From: Geodermatophilus aquaeductus
Lineage (GTDB): Bacteria > Actinomycetota > Actinomycetes > Mycobacteriales > Geodermatophilaceae
Assembly: GCF_900182545.1 (NCBI RefSeq)
Contig: NZ_FXTJ01000002.1
Location: 558,001-622,000 of the forward strand
DNA: 64,000 bases
Reading direction: 5' to 3'
Position 1 is the first letter of the stretch. Each line of letters begins with the position of its first letter. Of the stretch, positions 22,846 through 30,219 are shown one piece after another. Below the pieces are notes generated by a model. It was not told the DNA's origin, made no database searches, and saw only the letters and a list, made by a program, of their open reading frames with translations. The translations under genes were made by a program, and so were the position numbers.

Positions 22846-23808
22846 TCAGACGAGCGGCAGCGCGGGCTCCCGGTAGGTGGTGCCGGCCAGCGACGGCGGC
22901 AGCACGTCGGGGTCGATGACGACGGAGAACAGGGCGCGCGGGTCCTGCAGCGTGGCAGGCGGGCGGGCCGCCGCGCGGGGCACCACGTGGTCCCAGCGGG
23001 CCGGGCGCCGGTGCGGCAGGAGCTCGCGGCCGTCGAAGAGGTAGTCGCCGAGCACCTCGCCGACCAGCAGGCCGGCGCCGTGCTCGATGGGCAGGGCCAC
23101 GGGGTCGCCCGGGCGGATGTCGTCGAGGAACGTCGAGAGCTGGCGCAGGTCCTTGCTGGGCCGCCGTCCCGAGATCTCCTTCGCCAGCGCCCGCAGCTCG
23201 GCCGGCGACAGGCCCGTGGCGTCGACGTCGACGCCCGACTGGGTGCCGAGGCCGACGACGCCGGCGGCCAGGCAGGCGCCGAGCTCGTTGTGCGCCCGCG
23301 GCCGGACCACCCACACCCGCGTGCCCTCGGGCTCGGGAGCCGGCGCGACCTCGTCGGGACCGGGCCAGATGTAGGGCAGGTCGTCGGGCTCGCTGCCGAA
23401 CAGCGGCTGGAACAGCGGCCGGTAGAAGCCGGGGTCCTTGGCCAGCAGGTTCGACCGGTGCGACAGGTGCAGCGCGTCGTCGCCCACCCAGGAGGGCAGC
23501 AGGCCCGCGCGGGCGAGCTCGTCCTGGGAGGCGCCCTCCACGTCGGGGGCGAACTCGGCGATGAGCGTGTGCGTGCTGTCGGCGAACCCGCGCTCGCGCC
23601 AGACCTCCACCATCGCCAGGCCGTAGACCACCAGCGCCGCCGTCCGCCCGCGCCACATGTGCACGACCGGGTGCGAGGCCCAGCCGTAGTCGGGCAGCTC
23701 GAGCGCGCGCAGCACCTGCAGCGTCTCCACGCGCTGCTTGCCCAGCCGCGGCGAGTCCAGCAGCCGCGCGCTCTCCTCGAAGTCGGCCACCGGCAGGAAG
23801 GTCTGCAT
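22846..23808 (-). CDS. MSMEG_6728-family (Pyr_excise-like) DNA glycosylase fused to a PUA-like modified-base reader domain
   Basis: A 320-aa two-domain protein. Residues 1-152 match the actinobacterial MSMEG_6728 family, related to pyrimidine-dimer glycosylases: MQTFLPVADFEESARLLDSPRLGKQRVETLQVLRAL, YGWASHPVVHMWRG, SHRSNLLAKDP-FYRPLF. T4 endonuclease V uses Thr2 as nucleophile; here a Thr is third, so catalysis is not assured. Residues 163-278 (RVWVVRP..., GVVGLG, LSPAELRALAKE, IRPGDPVALP, VGEVLGDYLF, RPARWD) look like the PUA/EVE-like N-terminal domain of Mrr-type restriction proteins, which in relatives senses modified bases. It is the last gene of an operon with Sir2 and a small conserved protein. 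Function is inferred: lesion or modified-base recognition. Confidence 0.7.
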   Translation of the reverse strand: MQTFLPVADFEESARLLDSPRLGKQRVETLQVLRALELPDYGWASHPVVHMWRGRTAALVVYGLAMVEVWRERGFADSTHTLIAEFAPDVEGASQDELARAGLLPSWVGDDALHLSHRSNLLAKDPGFYRPLFQPLFGSEPDDLPYIWPGPDEVAPAPEPEGTRVWVVRPRAHNELGACLAAGVVGLGTQSGVDVDATGLSPAELRALAKEISGRRPSKDLRQLSTFLDDIRPGDPVALPIEHGAGLLVGEVLGDYLFDGRELLPHRRPARWDHVVPRAAARPPATLQDPRALFSVVIDPDVLPPSLAGTTYREPALPLV

Positions 23809-23839
23809 CGCGGGGCTTCCTGCCCGGGCCGGCGCCCGG

Positions 23840-24139
23840 TCAACCGCCGAGGGCCTCCAGCGCCGCCTCCCAGCGGGCGCGGCGGGCGTCGTCGTCCTGG
23901 TCCCACCAGGCCGGGCCGCGCTCCCCGAGGCCGGTCTTGGCCAGCTGCACCCGGTCGCGGGCGGCCCGCACCGCCGCGGGGTCGGTGGCGGTGCGCACCG
24001 CCGAGCGGGCGGTGCCCAGGTGCGACAGCAGGCGGGCGCGGACGTCGTCGGGCAGCGCCGGGTCGGCCTTCCGCCACCGCCGCCCGTCAACGACGATCCA
24101 GCGGCCGTCGTCGGTGTGGGTGACCTCGCGGCGGGTCAC
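23840..24139 (-). CDS. Small conserved actinobacterial protein of unknown function
   Basis: A 99-aa, charged, soluble protein starting with a beta hairpin (TDDGRWIVVDGRRWRKADPALP) followed by a long helix-rich part with many Arg, Ala and Glu (DDVRARLLSHLGTARSAVRTA, AVRAARDRVQLAKTGLGERGPAWW, ARRARWEAALEAL). I recognise it as a widespread small protein, sometimes misnamed a biopolymer transporter, but not its role. GTG 24139 overlaps the Sir2 stop by 4 bp, so it is translationally coupled to the deacetylase. The glycosylase/PUA-like gene follows 31 bp later. Confidence 0.75.
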   Translation of the reverse strand: MTRREVTHTDDGRWIVVDGRRWRKADPALPDDVRARLLSHLGTARSAVRTATDPAAVRAARDRVQLAKTGLGERGPAWWDQDDDARRARWEAALEALGG

Positions 24140-24990
24140 GCGCCGCAGCGGCGGGCGAGCTCGGGCAGCAGCTCGCCCAGCGGGGCGTCCACCTTGACGT
24201 CGACCTTCGCGTCACCGCGGGTGGGCCCGAGGGTGACCACGCCGACCGGGATGCCGAGCTCGGCGGCGCGCAGCACGAACCGGTAGCCGCTCATGACCGT
24301 CAGCGAGGAGCCGAGGACGAGGAGGCTGCCGGCGTCCTCCAGCATGCGGAAGCAGGTGTCCACGCGGTCGCGCGGCACCGTCTCGCCGAAGAAGACGACG
24401 TCGGGCTTGAGCGGGCCGCCGCCGCACGCGGTGCAGTCGACCATCACGAAGCCGTCGAGCACCTCGTCGGGCAGCTCGGCGTCCCCGTCGGGGTTCACCT
24501 CGGCCACGCGCGGGCCGAAGCCCGGGTTGGCCTCCCGCAGCCGGCGGTGCAGCTCCGCGCGGCCGGCGACGTCGCCGCAGGCCAGGCAGACGGTGCGGTC
24601 CAGCCCGCCGTGCAACTCGACGACGTCGCGCGCGCCGGCGGCCTGGTGCAGGCCGTCCACGTTCTGCGTGACGACGCCGCCGAGCAGGCCGGCGCGCTGC
24701 AGCCGGGCGACGGCGGAGTGCCCGGCGTTGGGCCGGGCGGCGGCCATCTGCGGCCAGCCGACGTAGCTGCGCGCCCAGTAGCGGTGCCGCCCGCGCGGGT
24801 CGCGCCGGAAGGTCTGCCAGGTCATCGGGGTGTGCCGGCGCAGCGAGCCGGTGGCGCCCCGGTAGTCGGGGATGCCGGAGTCCGTGGACAGGCCGGCGCC
24901 GGAGAGGACGAGGACGTCGCCGTCGGCGACCAGGTCGGCGAGCTCGTCGAGGCCCGCCGGGCTCGCGACGTCGGGGAGGGCGGCGGTCAC
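24136..24990 (-). CDS. Sir2-family NAD-dependent protein deacylase
   Basis: A 284-aa sirtuin that removes acyl groups from lysines while consuming NAD. All hallmarks are visible: VLSGAGLSTDSGIPDYRG (NAD-binding, GAGxSxxSGIPDxR), TQNVDGLHQAAG, VELHGG (catalytic His), the zinc knuckle CLACG ... CTACGG, LKPDVVFFGE and LVLGSSLTVMSGYRFV. This is a bona fide deacylase layout, not the truncated SIR2 of anti-phage NADases. GTG 24990 has GACGAT 6 nt upstream (leaderless). It is first in an operon with the small protein and the glycosylase/PUA-like gene. Confidence 0.93.
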   Translation of the reverse strand: MTAALPDVASPAGLDELADLVADGDVLVLSGAGLSTDSGIPDYRGATGSLRRHTPMTWQTFRRDPRGRHRYWARSYVGWPQMAAARPNAGHSAVARLQRAGLLGGVVTQNVDGLHQAAGARDVVELHGGLDRTVCLACGDVAGRAELHRRLREANPGFGPRVAEVNPDGDAELPDEVLDGFVMVDCTACGGGPLKPDVVFFGETVPRDRVDTCFRMLEDAGSLLVLGSSLTVMSGYRFVLRAAELGIPVGVVTLGPTRGDAKVDVKVDAPLGELLPELARRCGA

Positions 24991-25031
24991 CGGGCCATCG
25001 TCCTCCGCGACGGCGCGCCGTGCCGCCGCGC

Positions 25032-25469
25032 TCAGGTGAGCCGCCGCTCCAGCCGGCCGAGCAGGTCGTCGTACACGCGGCGCAGGCCCCGAGGGGCGAA
25101 GGTCCGCTCGAAGAAGCCGCCGACGCCGCCGGCGCCGTCCCAGGTGGTGCGCACCCGCACGGTGCTGCTGCCGGAGCCGGCGGGGGTGACGGTCCACGTG
25201 GTGACCATCGACGAGCGGGTGTCGCGCTCGACGAGGCTGCCGTCGGGCTCGGTGACCTCGACGTCCTGCTCGCGGACCCGCTTCGACGTCGCGGCGAACC
25301 GCCAGTGCACGCGGGTGCCCGAGCCCTGTCCGCCGGCCTCGACCCGGTAGTCGCTGAACTGCTCGGGCAGCACCTCCCGCCGGGTGCCCGAGTAGTCGGC
25401 GAGCGCCGCACGGACCCGCTCGGCGGGGGCGCGGACGGTGCGTTCGGCGGTGGCGACGACCTGACCCAT
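25032..25469 (-). CDS. SRPBCC-family (START-like) protein
   Basis: A 145-aa protein of the polyketide-cyclase/SRPBCC fold that usually binds a hydrophobic ligand. Typical segments are VVATAERTVRAPAERVRAALADYSGTRREVLPEQFSDYRVEAGGQGSGTRVHWRF at the start, VTEPDGSLVERDT and STMVTTWTVTP-like strands, and a C-terminal helix (PRGLRRVYDDLLGRLERRL). The ligand is unknown. ATG 25469 has GAGGAT 6 nt upstream. It is divergent from the alpha/beta hydrolase; the starts are 75 bp apart. Confidence 0.87.
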   Translation of the reverse strand: MGQVVATAERTVRAPAERVRAALADYSGTRREVLPEQFSDYRVEAGGQGSGTRVHWRFAATSKRVREQDVEVTEPDGSLVERDTRSSMVTTWTVTPAGSGSSTVRVRTTWDGAGGVGGFFERTFAPRGLRRVYDDLLGRLERRLT

Positions 25470-25544
25470 GACCCCATCCTCCCCCGGCCGGGACAGTGGC
25501 CGACGTCACCGCGGGGACGGCGCCGTGCCGGGTACCGATGGCCG

Positions 25545-26429
25545 GTGCCCGTCCTCCCCCTCCGTCCACCCCTGTCCGTCGCCCGCTCCGGCCGGGGCGA
25601 GCCCCTCGTGCTCCTGCACGGCATGGGCAGCTCCCGGCGCGACTTCGCCGCCGTCGTCCCGGAGCTGTCCGAACGGTTCGACGTCCTGGCGGTGGACCTG
25701 CCGGGATCCGGGGCGTCCCCGCACCTGGAGGAGCGCCCGACCGTCGCGGCGATCACCGACGCCGTCGAGCGGACCCTCGGCGCCGAGGGCGTCGGCCGGG
25801 TGCACGTGCTGGGCAACTCGCTGGGCGCCCGGATCGCCCTGGAACTGGCCCGCCGGGGCCGCGCGCGGTCGGTGGTCGCCATCGCGCCGTCGGGGCTCAA
25901 CGTGCTGCCCGAGCGCGCCTTCCAGGGCACCGGGATGGCGGTGGTTCGGGTGGTCATGCGGACGGCGGCCCCGCTGGTGGAGCCGCTGTCCCGCCGGCGG
26001 GTCGGCCGCAGCGCCATGCTCGCGCCGCTCAAGGCCCAGCCGTGGTCGACCAGCCACGAGGAGGCGCTCGGCGCCCGCGAGGGGTTCTCCGACGCCCGCG
26101 ACTACTGGCGCACGCTGCTGTACGCGCTGCTGCTCGACGTGCCGCGCGGCATGGACCGCATCGCCTGCCCCGTGACGCTGGTGCAGGGCGTGGCCGACTG
26201 GATCGCCTCGGGGCAGACGGTCCGCTACCTGCCGCTGGTGCCGGGTTCCCGGTTCCGCCCGCTGGTGTGGGCCGGGCACGCGCCGCAGTCGGACCGCCCG
26301 CGGACCGTCGTGCGGCTGGTCGAGGAGACCGCGGGCCGCGCCTGCGCCGACGAGGCGCCGGAGGTCAGCGCTGCTCCTCGGCCTCGAGGTATGAGCACCG
26401 GAACCGCGCGCCGGACATCGCCTCGGTGA
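25545..26429 (+). CDS. Alpha/beta-fold hydrolase
   Basis: A 294-aa serine hydrolase. PLVLLHGMGSSRRDF gives the HG oxyanion motif, VLAVDLPGSGASP the strand-5 turn, VHVLGNSLGARIALELARRG the nucleophile elbow (G-N-S-L-G), VTLVQGVADWIASGQ the acid region and WAGHAPQSDRP the catalytic His. Substrate is unknown. After the core there is a poorly conserved 35-residue tail that overlaps, on the other strand, the 3' end of the next gene by 65 bp. GTG 25545 sits just after a TACCGA-type hexamer. Confidence 0.88.
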   Translation: MPVLPLRPPLSVARSGRGEPLVLLHGMGSSRRDFAAVVPELSERFDVLAVDLPGSGASPHLEERPTVAAITDAVERTLGAEGVGRVHVLGNSLGARIALELARRGRARSVVAIAPSGLNVLPERAFQGTGMAVVRVVMRTAAPLVEPLSRRRVGRSAMLAPLKAQPWSTSHEEALGAREGFSDARDYWRTLLYALLLDVPRGMDRIACPVTLVQGVADWIASGQTVRYLPLVPGSRFRPLVWAGHAPQSDRPRTVVRLVEETAGRACADEAPEVSAAPRPRGMSTGTARRTSPR

Positions 26430-26685
26430 ACCGCGCCTCCCAGGCGGGGTCGTCGGCGGAGAAGGCCGCGAAGAGCCGGTCCTCGAGCACGACCTGCGAC
26501 CCGTCGGCCCCGGGCCGCCAGTGGCGCAGCAGCACCCGCGTCTCGCCGTCGACCTCCGCGTGCGCCGGCGTCCAGTGCGCCGGAGCAGGCACGGCCCGCC
26601 GCCCGGCCGACCAGGCGCCGAGACGGGTCACCAGCAGGCCGAGGACCACCAGCAGCAGCACGATCTCCACCACCGCGAGGAGCAC
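26365..26685 (-). CDS. Single-pass membrane protein of unknown function
   Basis: A 106-aa protein with one N-terminal membrane helix (LLAVVEIVLLLVVLGLLVTRL), then a soluble beta-rich domain of about 80 residues (HWTPAHAEVDGETRVLLRHWRPGADGSQVVLEDRLFAAFSADD, ending in ARFRCSYLEAEEQR). No family is recognised with certainty. GTG 26685 is preferred because TACCGT (26697-26692) lies 6 nt upstream; an upstream ATG at 26754 would add a charged leader. The last 65 bp overlap the convergent hydrolase. Confidence 0.7.
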   Translation of the reverse strand: MLLAVVEIVLLLVVLGLLVTRLGAWSAGRRAVPAPAHWTPAHAEVDGETRVLLRHWRPGADGSQVVLEDRLFAAFSADDPAWEARFTEAMSGARFRCSYLEAEEQR

Positions 26686-26780
26686 GGTCCGACGGTAGCC
26701 ACCCGGGACGCTCCGCGGGTGCCCGCGAGCCGTCCCGGTAGCCTCGTCCGGCACGCCCCGGTCGGCCTCCGCGCCGACGA

Positions 26781-26856
26781 GCCCCCGTAGCTCAGGGGAT
26801 AGAGCATCGGTTTCCTAAACCGTGTGTCGCAGGTTCGAATCCTGCCGGGGGCACCA
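26781..26856 (+). tRNA. tRNA-Arg(CCT)
   Basis: Cloverleaf on the plus strand: acceptor GCCCCCG / CGGGGGC, D-arm GCTC/GAGC, anticodon loop TTCCTAA (anticodon CCT, reads AGG), T-arm GCAGG-TTCGAAT-CCTGC, discriminator A, and an encoded 3' CCA at 26854-26856. The first anticodon-stem pair (27-43) is a T-T mismatch, the rest pair. Confidence 0.95.
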
Positions 26857-26882
26857 GCAACACCGCACGAGCGGCGTCCATC

Positions 26883-27149
26883 TCACCGTCGGACCCGGCG
26901 GCGACGACCGACGGTGAGGAACCCGATCGCGACGACCGCGGCAGCGAGGGTGACCACGCGGTCGACGTCGACCGCCGGCTGCCCGGTGACCGTGCCGTTG
27001 GTGATCACGATGGCGCCGGCAGGCCACGCCACGACACCGAAGCCGCCGCCCTCGCCGTGCTGATCACGTTCGTCGGCTCCCCATGGCTGGACTCCGATCC
27101 TCGGGGGCATGGAGGCGTCGGACGATCGCATGGCGGTGTCCGGCATCAT
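26883..27149 (-). CDS. Small membrane protein of unknown function
   Basis: A reading frame of up to 88 residues just past tRNA-Arg. Its codons keep G or C in nearly every third position, which supports real coding. The first 35 residues are hydrophilic (Met- and Gly-rich). FGVVAWPAGAIVITNG follows, then a membrane helix (VVTLAAAVVAIGFLTV) and an Arg-rich tail (GRRRRVRR), so it is tail-anchored with the positive end in the cytosol. The start is uncertain: ATG 27149, 27146 or 27110 are possible. No family is recognised. Confidence 0.5.
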   Translation of the reverse strand: MMPDTAMRSSDASMPPRIGVQPWGADERDQHGEGGGFGVVAWPAGAIVITNGTVTGQPAVDVDRVVTLAAAVVAIGFLTVGRRRRVRR

Positions 27150-27222
27150 CCCGGTGCCCGCGGCCGTCGATCGGTCGTCGGAGCGGCCCGCGACGCACGT
27201 CGGAGCCGGGACGGCCGGTGAC

Positions 27223-27657
27223 CTAGGAGAGAGACTCGAGGCGCTCCTTGAGCCGTGCGAGGTTGGCCGGCATCTCCTTGCGGGCCTCGCGGCGCACGAG
27301 TAGTGGCACCAACAGCTTGCCGATGCCGTGCCCGGTGAAGTCCACGGCGATCGCCACGGTGGACCGGTCGGCGCCGAGTGGTTCGACGGTGACGTCGACC
27401 GTGGCCCGGATCGGCCCGTCGATGCCGCGCACCGCCCATGCGCGCGGCGGCTCCAGCCGCACGAGGGTGGACGTGCTGGGCCGCTCGGCCCCGCCGATGC
27501 GGCGCACCGTCACGCACCGCGCCCCGACCTCGTGACCATCCAGGTGGCCGCTGACCACACCGGCCTGCCACTCGGCGAACCGGGTCGGGTCGGTGGTGTA
27601 GGCGAAGACGTCCGCAGCCGGCCGGCCGACCTCAGCGGTCGCGACGATCGGCGGCAC
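27223..27657 (-). CDS. SRPBCC-family protein (CoxG/PYR-like)
   Basis: A 144-aa START-fold protein. The pattern VATAEVGRPAADVFAYTTDPTRFAEWQAGVVSG, VRRIGGAERPSTSTLVRLEPPRAWAVRG, TVDVTVEPLGADRSTVAIAVDFTGHGIGKLLVPLLVRREARKEMPANLARLKERLE matches polyketide-cyclase-2-type SRPBCC proteins. It is third in the ArsR-AHSA1-SRPBCC operon, 1 bp after the previous gene. Ligand is unknown. Confidence 0.88.
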   Translation of the reverse strand: MPPIVATAEVGRPAADVFAYTTDPTRFAEWQAGVVSGHLDGHEVGARCVTVRRIGGAERPSTSTLVRLEPPRAWAVRGIDGPIRATVDVTVEPLGADRSTVAIAVDFTGHGIGKLLVPLLVRREARKEMPANLARLKERLESLS

Positions 27658-27658
27658 G

Positions 27659-28141
27659 TCAGCGGCCCTCGTCGAACAGGGCGGCGTACCGGTCCAGGTA
27701 CAGCGGCCAGCCGGCGTCGTCGGCGATGCCGTCGCGGACGGCCTCCCACCCGGGACCGTGCCGGTCGAGGTGGCGGTGCTCGAGCTCCACCCGGGTGCGC
27801 TCGGGGGACTCGGGGATGAAGCGGATCTCGACCTCGCTGGCGTTCTCCGGGTCCGGCACCAGCTGCCAGTCCGGTCCGATGTCCCAGCTGAACACCACCC
27901 GGTCGTGCGGCTCGTAGGCCAGGATCCGCGCCCAGCGGCACTCGCTGCCGTCCTGGGCGACGTCGACGATGTGCCCGCCGACCCGCGGCTCGAAGACCGT
28001 CCTGGCGATGGGCGAGGACATGAGGTTGTGCTCGCGCGGCTTGAAGTCGCCGAAGCCGGCGGTGAACACCTCGAAGGCGCGCTGCTGCGACGCGGGCACG
28101 ACGAGCCGCTTGCGCACCGCGGCGGTGGCTGTCTGGGTCAT
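27659..28141 (-). CDS. AHSA1/SRPBCC-family protein
   Basis: A 160-aa AHSA1-type START-fold protein: RLVVPASQQRAFEVFTAGFGDFKPREHNL, ARTVFEPRVGGHIVDVAQDGSECRWARILAYEPHDRVVFSWDIGPDWQ, EVEIRFIPESPERTRVELEHRHLDRHGPGWEAVRDGI. ArsR-AHSA1 pairs are very common in actinobacteria. The ATG overlaps the ArsR stop by 4 bp (ATGA), so translation is coupled and control is probably by the upstream ArsR protein. The specific ligand is unknown. Confidence 0.92.
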   Translation of the reverse strand: MTQTATAAVRKRLVVPASQQRAFEVFTAGFGDFKPREHNLMSSPIARTVFEPRVGGHIVDVAQDGSECRWARILAYEPHDRVVFSWDIGPDWQLVPDPENASEVEIRFIPESPERTRVELEHRHLDRHGPGWEAVRDGIADDAGWPLYLDRYAALFDEGR

Positions 28142-28524
28142 GGCTTCTCCGGTCCTGGTGCATCGGTGACGTCCTGCTGCCCGCCGGCGCTCGGTGCGTC
28201 GGCAGGTCCGGTGTCGTCGGGGGAAGCGACGGCGTCCTGGTAGCCGGCCAGAGCCCGGTTCCAGTAGGTGTCCAGCTGATCGCGCAGCGCCGCGACGCCG
28301 GTGGGGTTCAGCCGGTAGATGCGGCGAGTGCCCGCCGCCTGGTCGGTGACGAGACCTGCTTCCTTCAGCACGCGCAGGTGCTGGCTGACCGCCGGCCGGC
28401 TGATCGGCAGATCGTCGGCGAGCTCACCGACCGCTCGCGGCCGCTCTGCGAGACAGGCGACGATCGCCCGTCGGTTCGGATCACCCAGGGCACCCCACGC
28501 CTCGTCCGGTTGGTAAGTTGCCAC
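28138..28524 (-). CDS. ArsR-family transcriptional regulator (AHSA1-linked type)
   Basis: A 128-aa winged-helix repressor: AWGALGDPNRRAIVACLAERPRAVGELADDLPISRPAVSQHLRVLKEAGLVTDQAAGTRRIYRLNPTGVAALRDQLDTYW, followed by a 30-residue acidic/Pro/Gly tail. There are no cysteine metal site motifs, so it is not a classic metalloregulator; this group is usually found with AHSA1 genes. GTG 28524 lies inside the first of two tandem 17-bp repeats (28513-28546), which suggests tight autoregulation. Confidence 0.9.
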   Translation of the reverse strand: MATYQPDEAWGALGDPNRRAIVACLAERPRAVGELADDLPISRPAVSQHLRVLKEAGLVTDQAAGTRRIYRLNPTGVAALRDQLDTYWNRALAGYQDAVASPDDTGPADAPSAGGQQDVTDAPGPEKP

Positions 28525-28546
28525 GAACGGTAAGCTGGCACGAACG
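28513..28546. promoter_or_regulatory. Tandem 17-bp repeat over the ArsR start: probable operator
   Basis: Two abutting copies, plus-strand GTAAGTTGCCACGAACG (28513-28529) and GTAAGCTGGCACGAACG (28530-28546), 15 of 17 identical. The ArsR start codon lies within the first copy. Head-to-tail operators on the same helical face (period near 1.6 turns) would cover the ArsR promoter. Confidence 0.6.
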
Positions 28547-28599
28547 ATCGGAGCCGTCAAGCGCCGCGTGCACCGGCGACACCGGTGACCAGCGCGGCC

Positions 28600-29331
28600 T
28601 CACCTCAGGTGACGGGCGAGGAACCGGTTCCCGGCGTCCCCCTCGAAGTGCGGGACGCCGGTGTGCCCGCCGGTGTTGGCGTGCAGCGTCTTCTCCTGCG
28701 AGCCGAGGGCGTCGAACAGGTCCAGGGCCACCTGCCGGTCGTTCCCCTCGTCGTCCCACTGCAGCAGGACCAGCAGCGGGACGGTGACCCGCCGGGCCTC
28801 CTCGAACACGGCGCGCGGCACGTAGCTCCCGGCGAAGAGGAGGGCGGCCGCGATGCGCGGCTCGACCAGCGCCAGCCGGACGCCGATGGAGATCACCCCT
28901 CCCGCGTAGCCGACCGGGCCGCCGATCCCGGGCAGCGCGAGGAGGGCGTCCAGGGCGGCCCGCCACTCCGGGACCGCCTGCTCGACCAGTGGGAGGACGA
29001 GCCGGTCGACGATCCCGTCGTCGACCGGCCGGCCGGCCTCCAGCGCCCGGCGCAGGTCGGCGCGGGCCGCCTCCGCAGCGGCCGATGGTGGCCGGTCGCC
29101 GCTCCAGGGGAGCTCGATGGTGGCCGCGGCCCAGCCCTCCGCCACGCAGTGCCGGGCCCGGGCCGCCAGCCGGGGGTACATCCGGCGCAGCCCGCCGGGG
29201 TGGCCGAGCAGGACCAGCGGGACGGGCCCGGACGCGGATGCGGGCGTCCACAGGACGCCGGGGATCCCGCCGAGGGTGAAGTCGTGCTCGAGGACGCCGT
29301 CGTCGAGGCGTCGTTCGGAGGTGAACTGCAC
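28600..29331 (-). CDS. Alpha/beta-hydrolase (dienelactone-hydrolase-like) with Ala at the nucleophile elbow
   Basis: A 243-aa alpha/beta-fold protein: LGHPGGLRRMYPRL (HPG, oxyanion region), AAATIELPWSGDRP, GPVGYAGGVISIGVRLALVEPRIAAALLFAGSYVPR, VTVPLLVLLQWDDEGNDRQVALDLFDALGS (acid region) and THAN-like ANTGGHTGVPHF with the catalytic His. At the nucleophile elbow, where G-x-S-x-G is normal, this protein has G-Y-A-G-G. The Ser is therefore absent unless the nearby Ser in GVIS serves. It may be inactive or use another residue. It has its own stop 75 bp from the ArsR start codon and is on the same strand. Confidence 0.8.
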   Translation of the reverse strand: MQFTSERRLDDGVLEHDFTLGGIPGVLWTPASASGPVPLVLLGHPGGLRRMYPRLAARARHCVAEGWAAATIELPWSGDRPPSAAAEAARADLRRALEAGRPVDDGIVDRLVLPLVEQAVPEWRAALDALLALPGIGGPVGYAGGVISIGVRLALVEPRIAAALLFAGSYVPRAVFEEARRVTVPLLVLLQWDDEGNDRQVALDLFDALGSQEKTLHANTGGHTGVPHFEGDAGNRFLARHLR

Positions 29332-29517
29332 GGTCGTGCCTCTCGGGAGTGCTGGGAACGGCGCTCCCGGACGACCTACCGCCCGACCGTGACCCCCGGG
29401 GGGAGCACCCCTGTCATCGCGATCACGGGTACCACCTCCTCGACCTCCGGCACGGCCCCGGGAACGTAGCAGCGGGCACCCGGATCCGCCGACGGCTTTC
29501 CGTGGGCACGGGAGAGG

Positions 29518-30189
29518 TCAGCCGCGCGGGTCGGTCCGGTCGCGCAGCAGGTCGAGGACCGGCGCGTACATGCGGGCCTTGATGGTGGCGAGGGTGGGAC
29601 CCGCCCTGCCGGCCTGGACGGCGGCGAGGTCCACCGCGGTGGAGCGGACGGCGTCCTCGGCGACGGCGGAGTCGACGATGCCGGCGGCGAGGGCGTCGCC
29701 ACCGCCGTAGCGGCGGGCGGTGGTCATGGCCTCGTGGGCGGTCTGCGGGGCGAGCCGGGCCTGGATGAGGGCGGACATGGCGCGGGTGAACGGGATGCCG
29801 ATGTCGGCCTCGGGCAGGCACCAGAAGCCGCGGTCGGCCCGCATGACCCGCAGGTCGTGGGCGAGGGACAGCATCGCCCCAGCGGCGAAGACGTGCCCCT
29901 GCAGCGCGGCCACGGTCACCACCGGCAGCGCCAGCACCCGGGCCAGCAGCGCGTGGACGTCGCGGACGTAGTCCTCGTGCCGCTCGGGGTGGGCGCCCAG
30001 CCAGTCCAGGTCCAGGCCGTTGGAGAAGAACTTGCCGGTGGCGGCGGTCACCAGGGCGCGCGGCCCGTCGGCACGCTCCACCTCGTCGAGGGCGGCGCCG
30101 ACCGCGGCCAGCCAGTCGGGGGAGAAACGGTTCTCGGTGTCGCCGAGGTCGAGGACGAAGACGTCGTCGGAACGGTCGAGCGTGGGCAC
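29518..30189 (-). CDS. Enoyl-CoA hydratase/isomerase family protein
   Basis: A 223-aa crotonase-fold enzyme. LVTAATGKFFSNGLDLDWL holds the oxyanion-hole/CoA region, VVTVAALQGHVFAAGAMLSLAHDLRVMRADRGFWCLPEADIGIPF is the family core, and ALAAGIVDSAVAEDAV the C-terminal helix. The second acidic residue of hydratases is in CLPEADIG. It resembles Delta3,Delta2-enoyl-CoA isomerases in the EADIGIPF form. It lies 30 bp downstream of the TetR stop and on the same strand, so TetR and this gene form an operon controlled from the palindrome at 30868-30891. Confidence 0.9.
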   Translation of the reverse strand: MPTLDRSDDVFVLDLGDTENRFSPDWLAAVGAALDEVERADGPRALVTAATGKFFSNGLDLDWLGAHPERHEDYVRDVHALLARVLALPVVTVAALQGHVFAAGAMLSLAHDLRVMRADRGFWCLPEADIGIPFTRAMSALIQARLAPQTAHEAMTTARRYGGGDALAAGIVDSAVAEDAVRSTAVDLAAVQAGRAGPTLATIKARMYAPVLDLLRDRTDPRG

Positions 30190-30219
30190 GGGGACTCCTC
30201 TTCGGTGGTGGGGACGTGC

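Noticed and set aside
24136-24990. Sir2 protein as an anti-phage NADase
   Set aside because: Length, zinc knuckle and motifs are those of a deacylase; defence SIR2 proteins lack this layout. The operon context is reported separately.
29332-29517. Possible small gene or RNA between the hydrolase and the enoyl-CoA hydratase
   Set aside because: Frames here lack start signals and codon bias; nothing supportable was found.
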